Shown one piece after another: positions 33,197 to 44,350 of a stretch of 64,000 nt of DNA. The notes beneath the pieces were generated by a model. That model searched no databases, was not told where the DNA came from, and saw only the letters and a program-made list of their open reading frames with translations. Position 1 is the stretch's first letter; the number at the start of each line of letters is the position of its first letter. The stretch covers positions 592,501 through 656,500 of the forward strand of contig CAJNDS010002535.1 of the NCBI GenBank assembly GCA_905221605.1, written 5' to 3'. The stretch is from Symbiodinium natans. Its lineage: Eukaryota; Sar; Dinophyceae; Suessiales; Symbiodiniaceae. Position numbers and translations under genes: made by a program.

Positions 33197-33789
33197 GGCG
33201 TCACTGGAACCAGCTGCTACTGTATCACTACCAACTCACGTCTCTTACAAGCGATCTCCCCCCCAGCCCGCTCTGACCCAACTCTGCGTTTCTGCGCGCA
33301 GCTAGCTACAACGCAACCTACGTGGTTCTTACTTGCCCAGCTCATCCAATGTCACGACCGCCGCAGCACCGACGCTTCAAGACATGGCCTTGCGCTTGAG
33401 CACCGGTATGCCAGCACGTTGTCTTTCTCCCCTTCCGAAAGCAACCCCACCGACAGGCACAGTGCGCCCACGCTGTCCTGTCCCTGCACTAGGCTCTCAG
33501 CTGCAAGCGGCGCCAGTGTTGCGTTCACAGGTTATCGGGGCTTCGAGGCTATTGCGTGTACTGGGGAGCCGCGCGTTCATGCTTGGGCTTGCGTTTCAAA
33601 ACTGCTCAGGACAACCACTTCAAATAGCTCATGCAAAATCTTCGCTTGGGGCAGTAGAACTATTCAGACCATTCCTTCGCTTGCAGGCTACTTGCTGGGC
33701 TACATGATGCCAGAGGTGCGACTGCAACAGGTACGGCTTGTGGGTTTGCTGTACACCGGACAGTCTTCGAACCCCGGAACCTTATATCC

Positions 33790-33980
33790 TTAAAAGCAGG
33801 CCAGAAAGGTTCAGGCGGGCAACGGTACCGACATGTTGCCTAGATGCGCAGGGCCAGGGGACTCAGGCAGCCGTCATGTAAGCAGGCCAGGGACTCAAGC
33901 GCACGTGAGCAACTGTACCGGAATGTTGCCTACACGCGCAGGGCAGGGAAGCTCAGACGGGGGTGTCCCAATAAGCAGCC
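33790..33980 (+). repeat. ~90-bp imperfect tandem duplication
   Basis: Two units share AAGCAGGCCAG, GCAAC.GTACCG., ATGTTGCCTA, CGCAGGGC and AGG, at about 33795-33883 and 33883-33980. No gene in 33200-34080. Confidence 0.65.
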
Positions 33981-34086
33981 CGGGAACTCGCGCCTCACAC
34001 AGGGGGTTTTAGCGGAACGCGGTTCTGCCTAAGCACTCGGTCAAGGATTCAAGCTTCGGGCATGCTTCCCCCTGCAACTGCAGACT

Positions 34087-34782
34087 TTAGCTTCCAGCTC
34101 GGCGCACTCGTTCGAAGATCTCATCATTGTGGGCCCACGACATCTCCATCAGAAAGAAGCGGAAGCCATACTGGGACATGTGCTTTGTCTGGTGCTTGTA
34201 CGCAGACATCCATGTAAAAGTGAATTCACATACGGATGTTCTGACGCCGTCGAGGAGCGTTGCGAATAGCGCCGGGTGGCAGGTACGCTTGCACCACTCG
34301 TCCGTGTGTCCAGTCATGTGGAACGCGTCGCACGCGAAGGAAAGCGCGGGAGGGGCTATCTGCGCTGCGGCGTCGGACGCCTCAAGCGAGGGAGGTTCTA
34401 CGCGTCAAGAGGTCGACCCCAACAGGAGATTTTTCTAAACCAAGCGGCTGCCCATTAGCGCTGTGGCTTTACAGCTTCGGACCCCTCAACTACAGATTTC
34501 GTACTCTCAGCCCTGACCTAGCGTTGGCAAGGCCTCAACAAGAGACAAGCCCAAAGTAGAGATTGCACGGAAGGAGAGAAAATAGAAACTGCAGGGACCG
34601 GACCTAACCTTGCAGCTCGAAAGTAGAGACTGCAGCGACCGGAGCTCTGAAACTAGACACTGGCAAACGAGAGACTGCAGGACCTTGGAGCCCCCGAAAA
34701 AAAGAGAGACGACCCCGAAAGTAGAAAGTGGAGACTGCAGGGGCGGAAACCAGAGACTGCCCTGGCGCCCGAAAAAAAAAAA

Positions 34783-34832
<50 letters not shown>

Positions 34833-36406
34833 ACACACACACACACACCTTAAACTAGAGACTGCAAGCCCTGCGCAAAGCAGAGACTGAGACTGCAGGG
34901 CCTGGAGCCCGGACTGCAGGTTTGAAGCCTGAAAGTAGACCAACAACTAGACTCACTGCCAGGACACCCAAAGTAGAGATTGCAGGGCCCGGAATTCTTG
35001 AACCTAAGACTGGAGGGCCTGAACCGCATATCTTGGACACATACCTGGCCTGTTGCCGTCGCGCGCAGTAGCGGTGCACGTGACAGGCGTCATCGTGAAC
35101 GAGCAGTTTCATCTCATGGCAGTGAGCACGTAGATTCGAAATGGCCAAATATCTTTGTGAAAGCGACTCGCATCCGAAAAACTCCCTCAAACTGACAATG
35201 ATGCCAGACGACAAGCACGCCACGAGCATGCCAGCTGTCTTTAGCAAGCCGCCATGCTGCACCTCCTTGTGTGTGTTGCAGGACACAGCCTGCAGGTCTA
35301 CTTCATCAGATGCCTCTGCCCGTTGTCCAACCGGGATCGGAGCTATTTCGCCACTGTCACGGGCCGCTGCTTTCTTTTGCTTCACCTTTCGCGCTTTCTG
35401 GGCCAAGCGTTGCAAGCCTAGCTGCCTGTAGAAATCCACCAGCACAGAACCTGGAACCAAGTCTTCACTCACCCACGCATCTCTTTCGGCGCCTCCTCGC
35501 TCCAGCAAGTGAACCTCGACAGCCCCATCTTCTGTTTGACGGTGACCCAAGATCTCCAACTCCGCTGCTTCTCCCGCAGCAGCCTCACCGTGTTATGTTT
35601 GGCGACACTACACCTACCAAATCTGCCCTTGTCAGGGTTTCGGGCTTGCAGCCTGAGTGAGGAAGGTGTTTTTAGGGGCACAAACTCGGCAATACCTGTA
35701 TACATATGTAAATAATATTTTTCTATATATATATATACATACACATATATATATATACATATATATATATATGTATCATATATCATACATCATACATCAT
35801 ATATCATATATCATATAACATATATTGTAAAATATAATATATTATATATCATATATCCCACATCATATATCTATATATATATATATATACTTCTTTCTTT
35901 ATTCTTATGTTTAGTTTTGGTTGGTATGTATGTTTATATGTCTATATATATATAATTATACTTGTGGTTATAAATATATTAATATGTATATTTGATATTA
36001 TCTTTGATATGTATATCTATCTATATTTTTTCTACACACATACACATACACATACACATACATATTCATATGCATACACATATACATATACATATACATA
36101 CACATATACATACACACATACAAATACAAATACAGATACATATACATACACATATACATATGCATACGTACTACGTCTAACGCAGACGACGTGGAACGAC
36201 AGCGGGGGCAGGCTGGCCTGCCCCCGCTGGCCAGAGACCTACGAGGCGGGCGAACGTAGGGATAATATCGGGGGGAACGCAGACGACGCGGAACGACAGC
36301 GGGAGCACGCGGTCTTGCGTGCCCCCGCTGGCCAAAACCTACGAGGCGGGCGAACGTACTGGGGCTGGGGCTTAGGATGGTGTATATTTTGGTGCTCTGA
36401 AAGCCG

Positions 36407-36439
<33 letters not shown>

Positions 36440-39400
36440 TATATGTATCATATATCATATATCACATACCATATATTATATATCATATATCATTTATCAT
36501 CTATCATATCTCCTATATCATATATCATATACGTTGTAAAATATAATATATTATACATCATATATCCCACATCATATATCATATAGCAGTCCCAATTCTT
36601 ATCAGGCCTCCAAACCTAATCCCTGGACCCTGAACATCCTCTAATGGACACTTCAAGTTGATGCCCTCACTTTTCTTGGTTAATTAGAGTTGCGGATTTA
36701 GGGTTTGGGATTTGGAAGTCCCCTTCTTGAGGTTCCAGAGGACCTTTTTTTAAATATGATGTTCGAGGCTTTTGCGATTCCGAGGATGCTTGCTACCCGG
36801 ACCATCACGCGCAGTTCGTTCTCTCGGGTACCTTTTTTCTTACGCTTCATGATTTTGTGCTAAGCATGAAATTAGATGCCCAGGAATGGAACCCCTAGAC
36901 CCTAAACGAACCCAATGGTCCGGGTAGAGGGTGGAGACTATAGACCCCTTAGGATTTTTGCATTGCTGACTCCAAGGAAAGTATAGTGTAGAGAGATACA
37001 GTTCAGGGCCACGGTTTAGGGTTCTGGGTTCAGGGAGCGCGTTTAGGGCTTAGGGAGCTGTCCTCGGATCGGTCGAGCTTGGAACGTGGACTTGGACTTC
37101 ATGAAGAGTTTCTAGGGTTTAGGGTTTTAGGGGTTTAGGGGTGTAGGGTTTAGGGTTTAGGGTTTAGGGTTCAGGGTTCAGGGTTTAGGGTGCCCGAGCA
37201 TGGCTTCGCCAGCTGAACAGCCTACGCTTTTCGGCGGTGACTGCCCCTTCGGCATACCCTGCTCCCTGAGACGGGTTCCCGTTTTGGGGGGCGTGGGTTA
37301 CACTGGCACGATGCCGCGCCCATGCAAGAAAAGACACCGTGGACCCCCTACACCCTACTTGGAGGTTCATGGTACTTATGAACCAATTCTTATACCTACA
37401 TTGGTGCACTTAAGGGGCTCATAAGCGGCTTGTAAGTACAGTGATAACTGGTTCATAAGTACCATGAGAACCTCCAAGTAAGTCCTAAACTCTAAACCGC
37501 TTGCAAGCATTGTCTCTCCAACTTGTCGTCGAACTGAGGCCTGCCGGATCAGAAGTCGCGTTGCGTAGCGGTAGCAAACCCTCAGCCTCTCACCCGTAAG
37601 CCCTAGACATCCCATACTACCGGCGGAGATGGGGATTCTCTGCTACTACGATGAAATTGTTTAGGGTACGAAGTTGAGTGACTTAAGCAGGTTGTCCAGG
37701 ACACTTAGATCGAGTCCGCGTAGCAACCCTGGAACCCAGAGCAAGCAATTCATGGACCTTTTGGCTCTGAGCCCTAAAGCCTAAACCCTAACACCCTAAA
37801 ACCCTGAACCCTGAACCCTAAACCCCACTTAGCTGCCCCAAAAAGCAATATATTTCAAGGCTTGAGTGGGGTCGCGAGATTTAGGGTTCAGCCCCCGAAC
37901 CCCTAAAACCGTTTAGGCCCTATAGACCCGTAAACCGCTAAGCCTTCAAGACCTTCAACCCTCAGCCCCTGCTCCCCAAGTCCTACAGGGCCCGAAACCT
38001 GCTCACTCCAAAAGACCCCGGAACCCTAAACCCCAAAACCCTAAACCCTCAACCCTAAACCCTAAACCCTAACCCCCAAACCCCAAACCCCAAACCCCAA
38101 ACCCCAAACCTTTAACCCCAAACCCCAAACCCCAAACCGACCCTAAACCCCCCAAGCCTCCTAAAAGGAGCCCCGAATGTGCCATCCTCAAGGCTCAGCA
38201 CCCTGGGGGCCGAAAGCCGTCCGGCCATCCCCGGACGAACCCCCCATATTCCGGAGTTTTAGAACCCTAAGCCCCAGGACCCTAAACCCTAGCCCTAAAC
38301 CCTAAACCCTAAACCCTAAAACCCTAAGACCTCAACGTGTTGCCTGGCTTAGGGGGCTGGCACGAGAAGGCCTGACCTGATGCAGCGGCGTGGCGCCGTG
38401 GGCGTGGTGATGGCCGCCGCAAGTCCCACAGATCAGGGGGTTTTGGGAGGTCTTTTGGGGTACCCTTTCTTTGATGCCCCAAAGTTTAGGGTTTAGAGTT
38501 TAGGGTTTATGGGTTTAGGAATTAGGGTTTAGGGTTCATATACATATACATACGTCTAACGCAGACGACACGGAACGACAGCGGGGGCAGGCTGGCCTGC
38601 CCCTGCTGGCCAAAGACCTACGAGGCGGGCGACCGTAGGGTTGTTGCAGGGTTCTGTGAGGAACGCAGACGACACGGAACGACAGCGGGAGCACGCTGTC
38701 TTGCGTGCCCCCGCTGGCCGAACGTACTAGGGCTGGGGCTTAGGATGGTGTATAATTTAGTGCTCTGAAAGCCGGAATTGGGTTTAGGGCCTAGGGGCTG
38801 AAGGGGAAGCGACGCATGGTTGGCTATAGCGCTTCCTCCTGCGTTCCACTGTCCCCCGCACAGGCCTTTGGGGGGACGAAGTTAACGACCCCAAAACTCC
38901 CTGCTCGCCTCACTCGTCTCGCCGGTATGCTCCGGGCAAAATTTCTGGCCCAGCATCGGCGTTCTCGGACAATTATGCCTCACTGCTTTGCCCAAGCGTG
39001 GGCACTGAGTAGACCCGGCGCAGACTGCACGCCGATTTTTACAGTTGCCATCCAAGGCAACTACATCGCACCGCATCCCAGCTTTCCTCGCGCGCTCAAG
39101 CGAGGTCTCTGTGAATGCTGTCTCCAATTGCGGTAGGTGCCGCTGCAGAACATCTTCCACGGGAGATCGCAAATCCACGGCGGGAATGGGAGCGCCCAGA
39201 CTCTCCAAGCGGATCAAGCAGCGATACTTGAACCAAGCTTCCGAAATCAGCGAACGCAGACGGGCAGGGACTAGCGCTTCCATTCCTGCGTCTCTTGCTT
39301 CTGCAGTAACCACGTCCGCTTCTCCGATAAAACTTGCGTGCTGCCGCAGCATGCGCAGCTGAAACTGCTTCAACCATGCTGTAGAGAAGCCGAAAGAAGC

Positions 39401-39847
39401 TGACAGCATGAAGCACTGCAAATCAGAGGCCTGGCCTGTGAAGAGATGTTGCCTATTCCGGACCTGGTAATTGTGCCAGAACCAAGTTCCACTGATTTCG
39501 CACGCCCTGTTCTGGCACCTTAGAGGCACATGCATTTTTTGCACAATGCCTCGCTTGTCCACTATAACTGCCTTGGCACTGCTGCTGCGCTTCTCGGACA
39601 AAGCTAGCCCGCACACAGGGCATGATCTTTCCAGTGGCATCAGCTCGTGCAACTGCCTCTCGCTTCCGAACAATGGCAGCAATGGCTTCAAGTTCTTAGC
39701 CAGCTTCTCCGAGATGCTGTGAACTTGCTCCTCGCTTAGCACGGCCGCTGGGTCACATGACTCGAGGAGATCCGCAAGTGCTCTCGCGCACCTGCTCTCC
39801 GTGTCGCTTCCTTTAGAAGCCATGTTCTGCACTGTTGAGACACTCAC
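34087..39847 (-). CDS. KDZ-like transposase gene, three recognised exons
   Basis: Exon A (39847 to about 38918): about 310 residues with CPVCGLALSEK, RCQNRACEISGTWFWHNY, FTGQASDLQCFMLSASFGFS, CDVVALDGNCKNRRAVC and CPRTPMLGQKFCPEHTG, a Cys/His-rich metal-binding region. Exon B (about 35595-35050): a chromo-like stretch (AELEILGHRQTEDG to LVDFYRQL), then SCNTHKEVQHGGLLKTAG, SLREFFGCESLSQRYLA and LVHDDACHVHRYC. Exon C (about 34345-34087): AFHMTGHTDEWCKRTCHP, SVCEFTFTWMSAYKHQTKHM and FFLMEMSWAHN. This order resembles Kyakuja-Dileera-Zisupton transposases, with HDDACH as a likely catalytic motif. The ~3.3-kb intron A/B holds telomere-type repeats, a MITE and two double-hairpin elements. Whether it is an active transposon or a domesticated gene is unclear; no terminal repeats were identified. 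Confidence 0.65.
34540..35000 (+). repeat. GTAGAGACTGCAGGGCC minisatellite with (CA)n
   Basis: About a dozen loosely spaced units of the type AAAGTAGAGACTGCAGGG(A)CC.GGA, interrupted at 34789-34848 by a (CA)n run of about 28 dinucleotides. It lies between exons B and C of the KDZ-like gene, so short frames here are not coding. Confidence 0.75.
35700..36170 (+). repeat. AT/CA microsatellite complex
   Basis: Runs of (TA)n, ATATCATAT units and CATACA/CATATA units. It continues to the right of the double-hairpin element at 36407-36590 with ATATATCATATATCAT. No coding potential. Confidence 0.85.
36173..36406. mobile_element. Double-hairpin dispersed element, copy 1
   Basis: About 234 bp made of two ~100-bp halves, each starting CGCAGACGACG(C/T)GGAACG. 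The first half holds a perfect 14-bp stem (CAGCGGGGGCAGGC and its complement with a 2-nt TG loop). The second holds a 14-bp stem with one mismatch (CAGCGGGAGCACGC ... GCGTGCCCCCGCTG) around a 6-nt loop. Both are followed by ACCTACGAGGCGGGCGAACG. The end is GGTGCTCTGAAAGCCG. It sits in AT-rich microsatellite DNA. No open frame; family unknown. Confidence 0.8.
36591..37009. other. No supported gene
   Basis: Unique sequence inside the KDZ-like gene's large intron, with isolated TTTAGGG remnants. No exon is recognisable. Confidence 0.45.
37010..37195 (+). repeat. Interstitial TTTAGGG-type block
   Basis: Loose TTTAGGG/TTCAGGG copies, densest at 37101-37195, in the large intron of the KDZ-like gene. 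Confidence 0.8.
37358..37478. mobile_element. MITE copy, complete, TA target duplication
   Basis: Ends CTTGGAGGTTCATGGTACTT and AAGTACCATGAGAACCTCC followed by AAG, flanked by TA on both sides. The interior has GTGCACTTAAGGGGCTCATA and TTGTAAGTACAGTGATAACT. One of the best-preserved copies. Confidence 0.9.
37780..38335 (-). repeat. Interstitial CCCTAAA-type blocks
   Basis: CCCTAAA and CCCCAAA repeats, densest at 38015-38150 (including about nine AAACCCC copies) and 38270-38330, with unique interruptions. Confidence 0.85.
38553..38774. mobile_element. Double-hairpin dispersed element, copy 2
   Basis: About 222 bp, colinear with the copy at 36173: the same two-hairpin structure, the same start (CGTCTAACGCAGACGAC) and end (GCTCTGAAAGCCG), with small differences in the spacer between halves and loss of part of the second ACCTACGAGGCGGGC segment. 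Its left flank (CATATACATATACATA) resembles the left flank of copy 1. The stems are conserved. Confidence 0.8.
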
Positions 39848-39907
39848 ACAGCCACTAGTACTTTATCAAACATATACCTCCCTCAACACTACACGAAATA
39901 GCCACAC

Positions 39908-39981
39908 GACTAGAAACATGTTCCTTCTCATGAGGCTTCTAAACGACTAGAAACATGTTCCTTCTCACGAGGCTTCTTCGT
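39908..39981 (+). repeat. 37-bp tandem duplication
   Basis: CGACTAGAAACATGTTCCTT plus CTCATGAGGCTTCTAAA, then a second copy with CTCACGAGGCTTCTT. It lies upstream of the KDZ-like gene start. Confidence 0.85.
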
Positions 39982-40352
39982 GCTGCAGCTACTTGCATTC
40001 TCACTGTCACTTGCAGCAGTGAAAAGAAACCTGCATCCGGCACTGAACCATGCTTCCAGACTTTGGGCAAGTGGATGCCTTGCAGATTCGGGCTCTTCCA
40101 GCGTCTTAGGGTTCAGGGTCAAGGTTTCGACACTTTAGCCCTACAAAGCGGCTCCAGGCTTACGCTATTTCACTTACGCTCTTCAGGGTTTACATTCTTT
40201 CGGACTCAGGGTCTAGGGACTGCTCCTACCTCTCATTCTCAAGTATGCACGGGCTGTCCAATGGCTTCTCTGCCCCTTCGCTGCTCCGCAGTTGGGGTGC
40301 AGGATCTGTTACCTGAGGTTTCCACTGCTCCTTTCGGGAGGGCGGCGCGCGG

Positions 40353-40602
40353 ACCGGACGCGCGGACCCGCGGACACGCGGACGCGCGGACGCGCGGACC
40401 CCCGCAGACCCGCGCGGACCCGCGGACGCGCGGACGCGCGGGACACGCGGGACACGCGGAAACGGCGGACGCGCGGACGCGCGGACCCGCGGACGCGCGG
40501 ACCCGCGGACGCGCGGACCGGCGGACGCGCGGACCCGCGGACGCGCGGACGCGCGGACCCGCGGACCCGCGGACGCGCGGACGCGGACGCGCGGACGCGG
40601 CC
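40353..40602 (+). repeat. 8-bp CGCGGACG minisatellite
   Basis: About 30 copies of CGCGGAC(G/C) with a few insertions. It is extremely GC- and CpG-rich. The long frames it opens in several phases (Arg/Ala/Asp- or Arg/Val/Arg-rich) are by-products. Confidence 0.92.
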
Positions 40603-41277
40603 ACCTGACGTTCATAAGTCGCCCTGTGGGCCCTGGGCAGTGAAGTCCGCCAATTCACAGCCCGAGGATGCCACCTCCTCACTCCTGGTTCTGGTCTGGC
40701 ACTCCAGGTCACTGTGCGGAGGGTTCCAGAAAGCACCTCATGCCTAATTACCCCGTGCGAGGGTGGATGAGACCACTTGACAAACTGGGTTTACATCACC
40801 GGGTTAGGCCACTGCACCCCTCAAGTCGTTAAACCTGGGTTTGAACCTGGGTTGAACCTGGGTTCCAACGTGGGTACCCCTGGCCCCTTCTCTCACGGTT
40901 GCAACCCCTGCACCAGCAACCTGAGGAGCTTTTGCCAGGAGGTTTCTTTCCTCTCATGAGGTACAACCTCTGGTAGCATCCCAAAGAGGATGGTAGCTTA
41001 GGAGGAGGTTCTTCCTCCCCTGTACATTAGGGCCAAGAGGGCCATCAGTGGTGCCAGTACAGAGGCACGGTTTTCACAACCCAAACACCAAGACGGTGGT
41101 TCGCATTTGTTCGCTCAACTCGAAAAAAAATTCCAACGTGGGTAGCGAGAAGCAAAGAGGCGTCGCACACAGGAGGTCCCCACCCCTCCAGGCCTTGAGG
41201 AGCGACCCCAGGAGGGGATGCCTCCCGGAAATGCCAACGCCCCGCCAGGGTTTGGCCCGGTGGCCTAGGGACTCGGC

Positions 41278-41874
41278 GTGTGGGGCCTGGAGCCCCAAAG
41301 CAAGGGCCCCACAGAGCCAATGTGCGACCCCAAGCAAGGGCTGGAACACATGCTGCGAACTGCCCAGCAGTTCCTAATAGCGTGTGCAGAATATTACAAA
41401 CAAGGTGCTCACATCAATCTACATGGGAAAAGATTGAGGGAGGCCTTGGGGAAGCAACTTACTGCAAACAGCAGTGGTTGTGAACAAGGCTGGCAGAAGC
41501 CCAGCCACTTTTGTCGGCCTGCAGAAAGTGAACAAGCGAAATCACCTTGGGAGGTGAACCCTGATGGGAACCCTCTGGAAACCCAAGAGGTTTCCCCGAA
41601 GCATTGCAAGGATGAAGCCTCGAAGGTGACACCTTCCTCCATCAGCCCAGATGACTTGGGCTCGGAGCTGACATGGCAAGAGGTGGTGAACCTCCTGGAA
41701 GACCAAGCAAACCCCTTCCAGGCAAAGGAAGCCACCATCTTAAACTTCATCGAAGCCCAAGAAGAAGCGATGGAGGAAGACTCCCCAGCTTGGGGATGGT
41801 GCAGGATGGCCCTGCATGCCCTAGAGACAGGAGAAGATGTCACCAGGAGGCTATTCGTCAAGCAAAGGAGATGA
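41278..41874 (+). pseudogene. LINE leader ORF
   Basis: About 198 codons without a recognised domain (RTAQQFLIACAEYYKQG, LGSELTWQEVVNLLEDQAN). It overlaps and is out of frame with the endonuclease frame that follows near 41860, so a frameshift or a separate ORF1 is possible. Confidence 0.5.
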
Positions 41875-43124
41875 TAGCCTCTGGAACCCCAAAAAAGGAG
41901 GAGCCCCTGACACCAGAGCAGGTGCTGGGTCAGCAGGAACGAGAGGAAGACCCAACCGACGGCAAGGGCACCGACTCAGAAGAGCCCAACCATGAGAAGG
42001 TTGACCCTTCCGCCTCGCCTGACCAGTGTCTAGGTATCATGAGTGCCAATGTCACCAGTCTCAACAACGGGGCACTGGAGTGGGTGACCTCCTCCAAAGC
42101 CAAGGTGGTGCGTCTGCAAGAAACCCACCTCACACCGGAAATGCTGCATGGTAGGAGAGCCACACTGCAATCCCTAGGATGGGATCTCTATGCTGAGCCG
42201 GCCTCCTTGTCGGATAAGGGCACAAGGTTGGGAGGCACTGCTTGTGCTTGTGCCTTTCCCACAAACAGCGGAGTGTGGCAAAAGGCCACCTACCAATGCA
42301 AAGGGGCAGGCTACACAGCTGTGGGTCTGAGACAAAGACGATGGGACTACACGATCCTGTCCCTCTACCTGAGGGACACGGAAGGCCTAAATGGTCCCAC
42401 TAATGCAGAGGTGCTATCCTCTCTGGTGGCTTTCGTACGAACCCTCCCGGAACCCTGGATCATCCTGGGAGATTGGAACCTGGACCCGACCGAAGTTCAG
42501 GACACAGCACTGATTCAGGTGATGAGGGGGAGGATGGTAGCCACTGGAGAGGCTACATGCAACCATGGGGCGGAAAAGGACTTTGGGGTTGTGAGTCGGA
42601 GCCTGGAAGCCCTGGTGGATCTGTCTGTGACCTGGGCAGTCCCATGGAAACCACATGCAGCCTTGCACCACAAAGTCAAGGACGGTGCCAGCGAATGGAA
42701 GTCCTGGAAGCTTCCCCAGTTCCCGAAGCTCACAGCAGACCTCAAAAACCAAGAATGGCAAGAGGTCCAACCCTCCCACTTCGCCATAATGGACAGGACC
42801 TGTGCCCAAGAGGACCAGAGCACCTGGCAAATGGCGACCTGGGCGGCCAGCCTAGAACACTGCCATGAAGCACCGAGAACTGGCAGAGGTTGGTGTGTGC
42901 AGGCCCAATGGGGACGCTTAGTCTTGCAGCGACCTTCCACTGCCCCCAAAGGTTCTGAGGTGGGCTGGTGGGCACGACTGGCCAGAATCCTGGAGGAAGT
43001 GCCTGCCTCCCAGCAGCACCTACCGGACCTAGGCCCCCTCCAAACCTGTCAAGACATTGCTGAAGGGCCTGACTTCCTCAAAGAACTGCACAAGCAGCAA
43101 AAGAACCACAGTGGCGGTCTTTGA
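41860..43124 (+). pseudogene. LINE AP endonuclease domain
   Basis: The meaningful part of a frame open from 41673. The endonuclease/exonuclease/phosphatase fold is recognised from IMSANVTSLNN (Asn), VVRLQETHLTPE (catalytic Glu), TRLGGTACAC, TILSLYLRD and WIILGDWNLDP (Asp and Asn). The C-terminal H(S/T)xVP region is diverged (VTWAVPWKPHAALHHKV). It would nick target DNA to prime reverse transcription. The frame ends at 43124; RT-related sequence continues in another frame. Confidence 0.8.
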
Positions 43125-43511
43125 GTGTCACTGCCAGGCACAAGGAGGCGGCCCTCCAGATGCAGAGAGCCAAGTAGTGCACTCAAGAAGAGTGAGAGAG
43201 TCCTAGATCGGCCCTTCCAGAACCTCCCAGGCGAAGAGCGCCCAGGGGCCAGGAGGAAGCAGTGGGTCGCAATTTGGGGAGAGGTAGAATGCTCCCCCCC
43301 AATCGGCCAAACCCTGCTGGATGCAGCCAAAGCCTCCCCGCTGTTCAAGATAACAGCAGAGGTGCTCAAGGTCATCCTCAAGAATGTCACCGACAAGGCA
43401 GGAGGCCTTGATGGGCTCACCTATGCTGCCCTCAAAAACCTCCCTGGGCCGGCCTATGAGCAGCTCACCCAAGTCCTGAACTTGGCTGAAACCACAGGAG
43501 TGGCGCGCCGG
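43125..43511 (+). pseudogene. LINE reverse transcriptase, N-terminal remnant
   Basis: Encodes FKITAEVLKVILKNVTDKAG followed by GLDGLTYAALKNLP, the RT motif 0/1 region of LINEs, then TQVLNLAETTGVAR. Immediately after, the sequence jumps to the RT C-terminal region: fingers, palm and the YxDD box are gone. Out of frame with the endonuclease. Confidence 0.7.
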
Positions 43512-44350
43512 CCAAGGTCCGCCTCTTCAGAGGAGGGGTTGCCTCCGTCCTTACTTGGGGCCACCAAGCCCAGGGAATGCCACCCACCCGGAGACAGAAG
43601 CTCCGGACTGCCCTGGCTGAACAGTGTGGCAGACAGAAAATGGGCAACCTAGAGGTGGCTCTGTCCTCTGTAGGAGACAGGTACCAGGATCCGGGTCGCA
43701 CCATGATGGTCCAGCAAGTTGAAGCCTGGTTCCAGCTCAAGAAGAGGTGGGCCGGCAAGGAAGACCTGCTGGAGAGAACCTGGGGCCTCACAGTCCAAAA
43801 GCTGGAAGAAGCCGGCAGCAGGTGGCAAATGGTAAGGGGCCCTTTGGCAGCCACAGTTGCATACCTGCTTGACCTGGGTTGGCAGCCTAGAGGCAGTGAT
43901 GAGTGGCTGGACACCCAAGGCACCAGACACACCATGCACACCCTACAGCAGGAGTGTCGTGTCCTAGACCTCCTCCAGCAAACCTATCAGAAAGAGGTGG
44001 ACCGCCGCATCGCCACCGGCCTCGCTGCCCCTGAGCTCAAGGAGGGGGTCGACTGGACGGTAGGGAGGAAACTGCTGGGGGGATTTAAGAAAGAAGGGCG
44101 AACCACGAAAGCAGCTGCCCTGAGGTGTGTTTGGCAGGGTGCCTTGGTGTGCAGCCAAAACTCTGCTGTCAAAGTGTGCCCCCGATGCCACCAGGAAGCG
44201 GACTGGGAGCATGTGCTCTTGGATTGTGCTTGGTGGGAAGCCCAGAACTGGGAGTTGCCAACATGGCTCCAGGAAGGCAGGGCCCAAGGCCCGAGATCGC
44301 TGTGGACCAGGGGCCTCCCAAGAAACAGGGCCAAGAATACGTCCAGGTAG
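43512..44350 (+). pseudogene. LINE RT C-terminus and zinc knuckle
   Basis: Starts AKVRLFRGGVASVLTWGHQA, typical of the segment after the RT palm, continues through helical sequence and ends in CPRCHQEADWEHVLLDC, a CCHC-type knuckle common to LINEs with this layout. The frame shifts again near 44270 into RNase H. Confidence 0.7.

Noticed and set aside
34507-34946. Cys/Val-rich frames on the minus strand
   Set aside because: (TG)n translated; low complexity.
35907-36539. 210-codon Tyr/Ile/Thr/His-rich frame
   Set aside because: Reads through AT/CA microsatellites and across the double-hairpin element; not a protein gene.
40226-40736. Arg/Ala/Asp-rich open frames
   Set aside because: Produced by the CGCGGACG minisatellite in all phases.
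41260-41320. An independent gene start suggested by similar sequence at 46210-46262
   Set aside because: The match is the LINE 5' region repeated in inverted orientation, better explained as a second LINE fragment.
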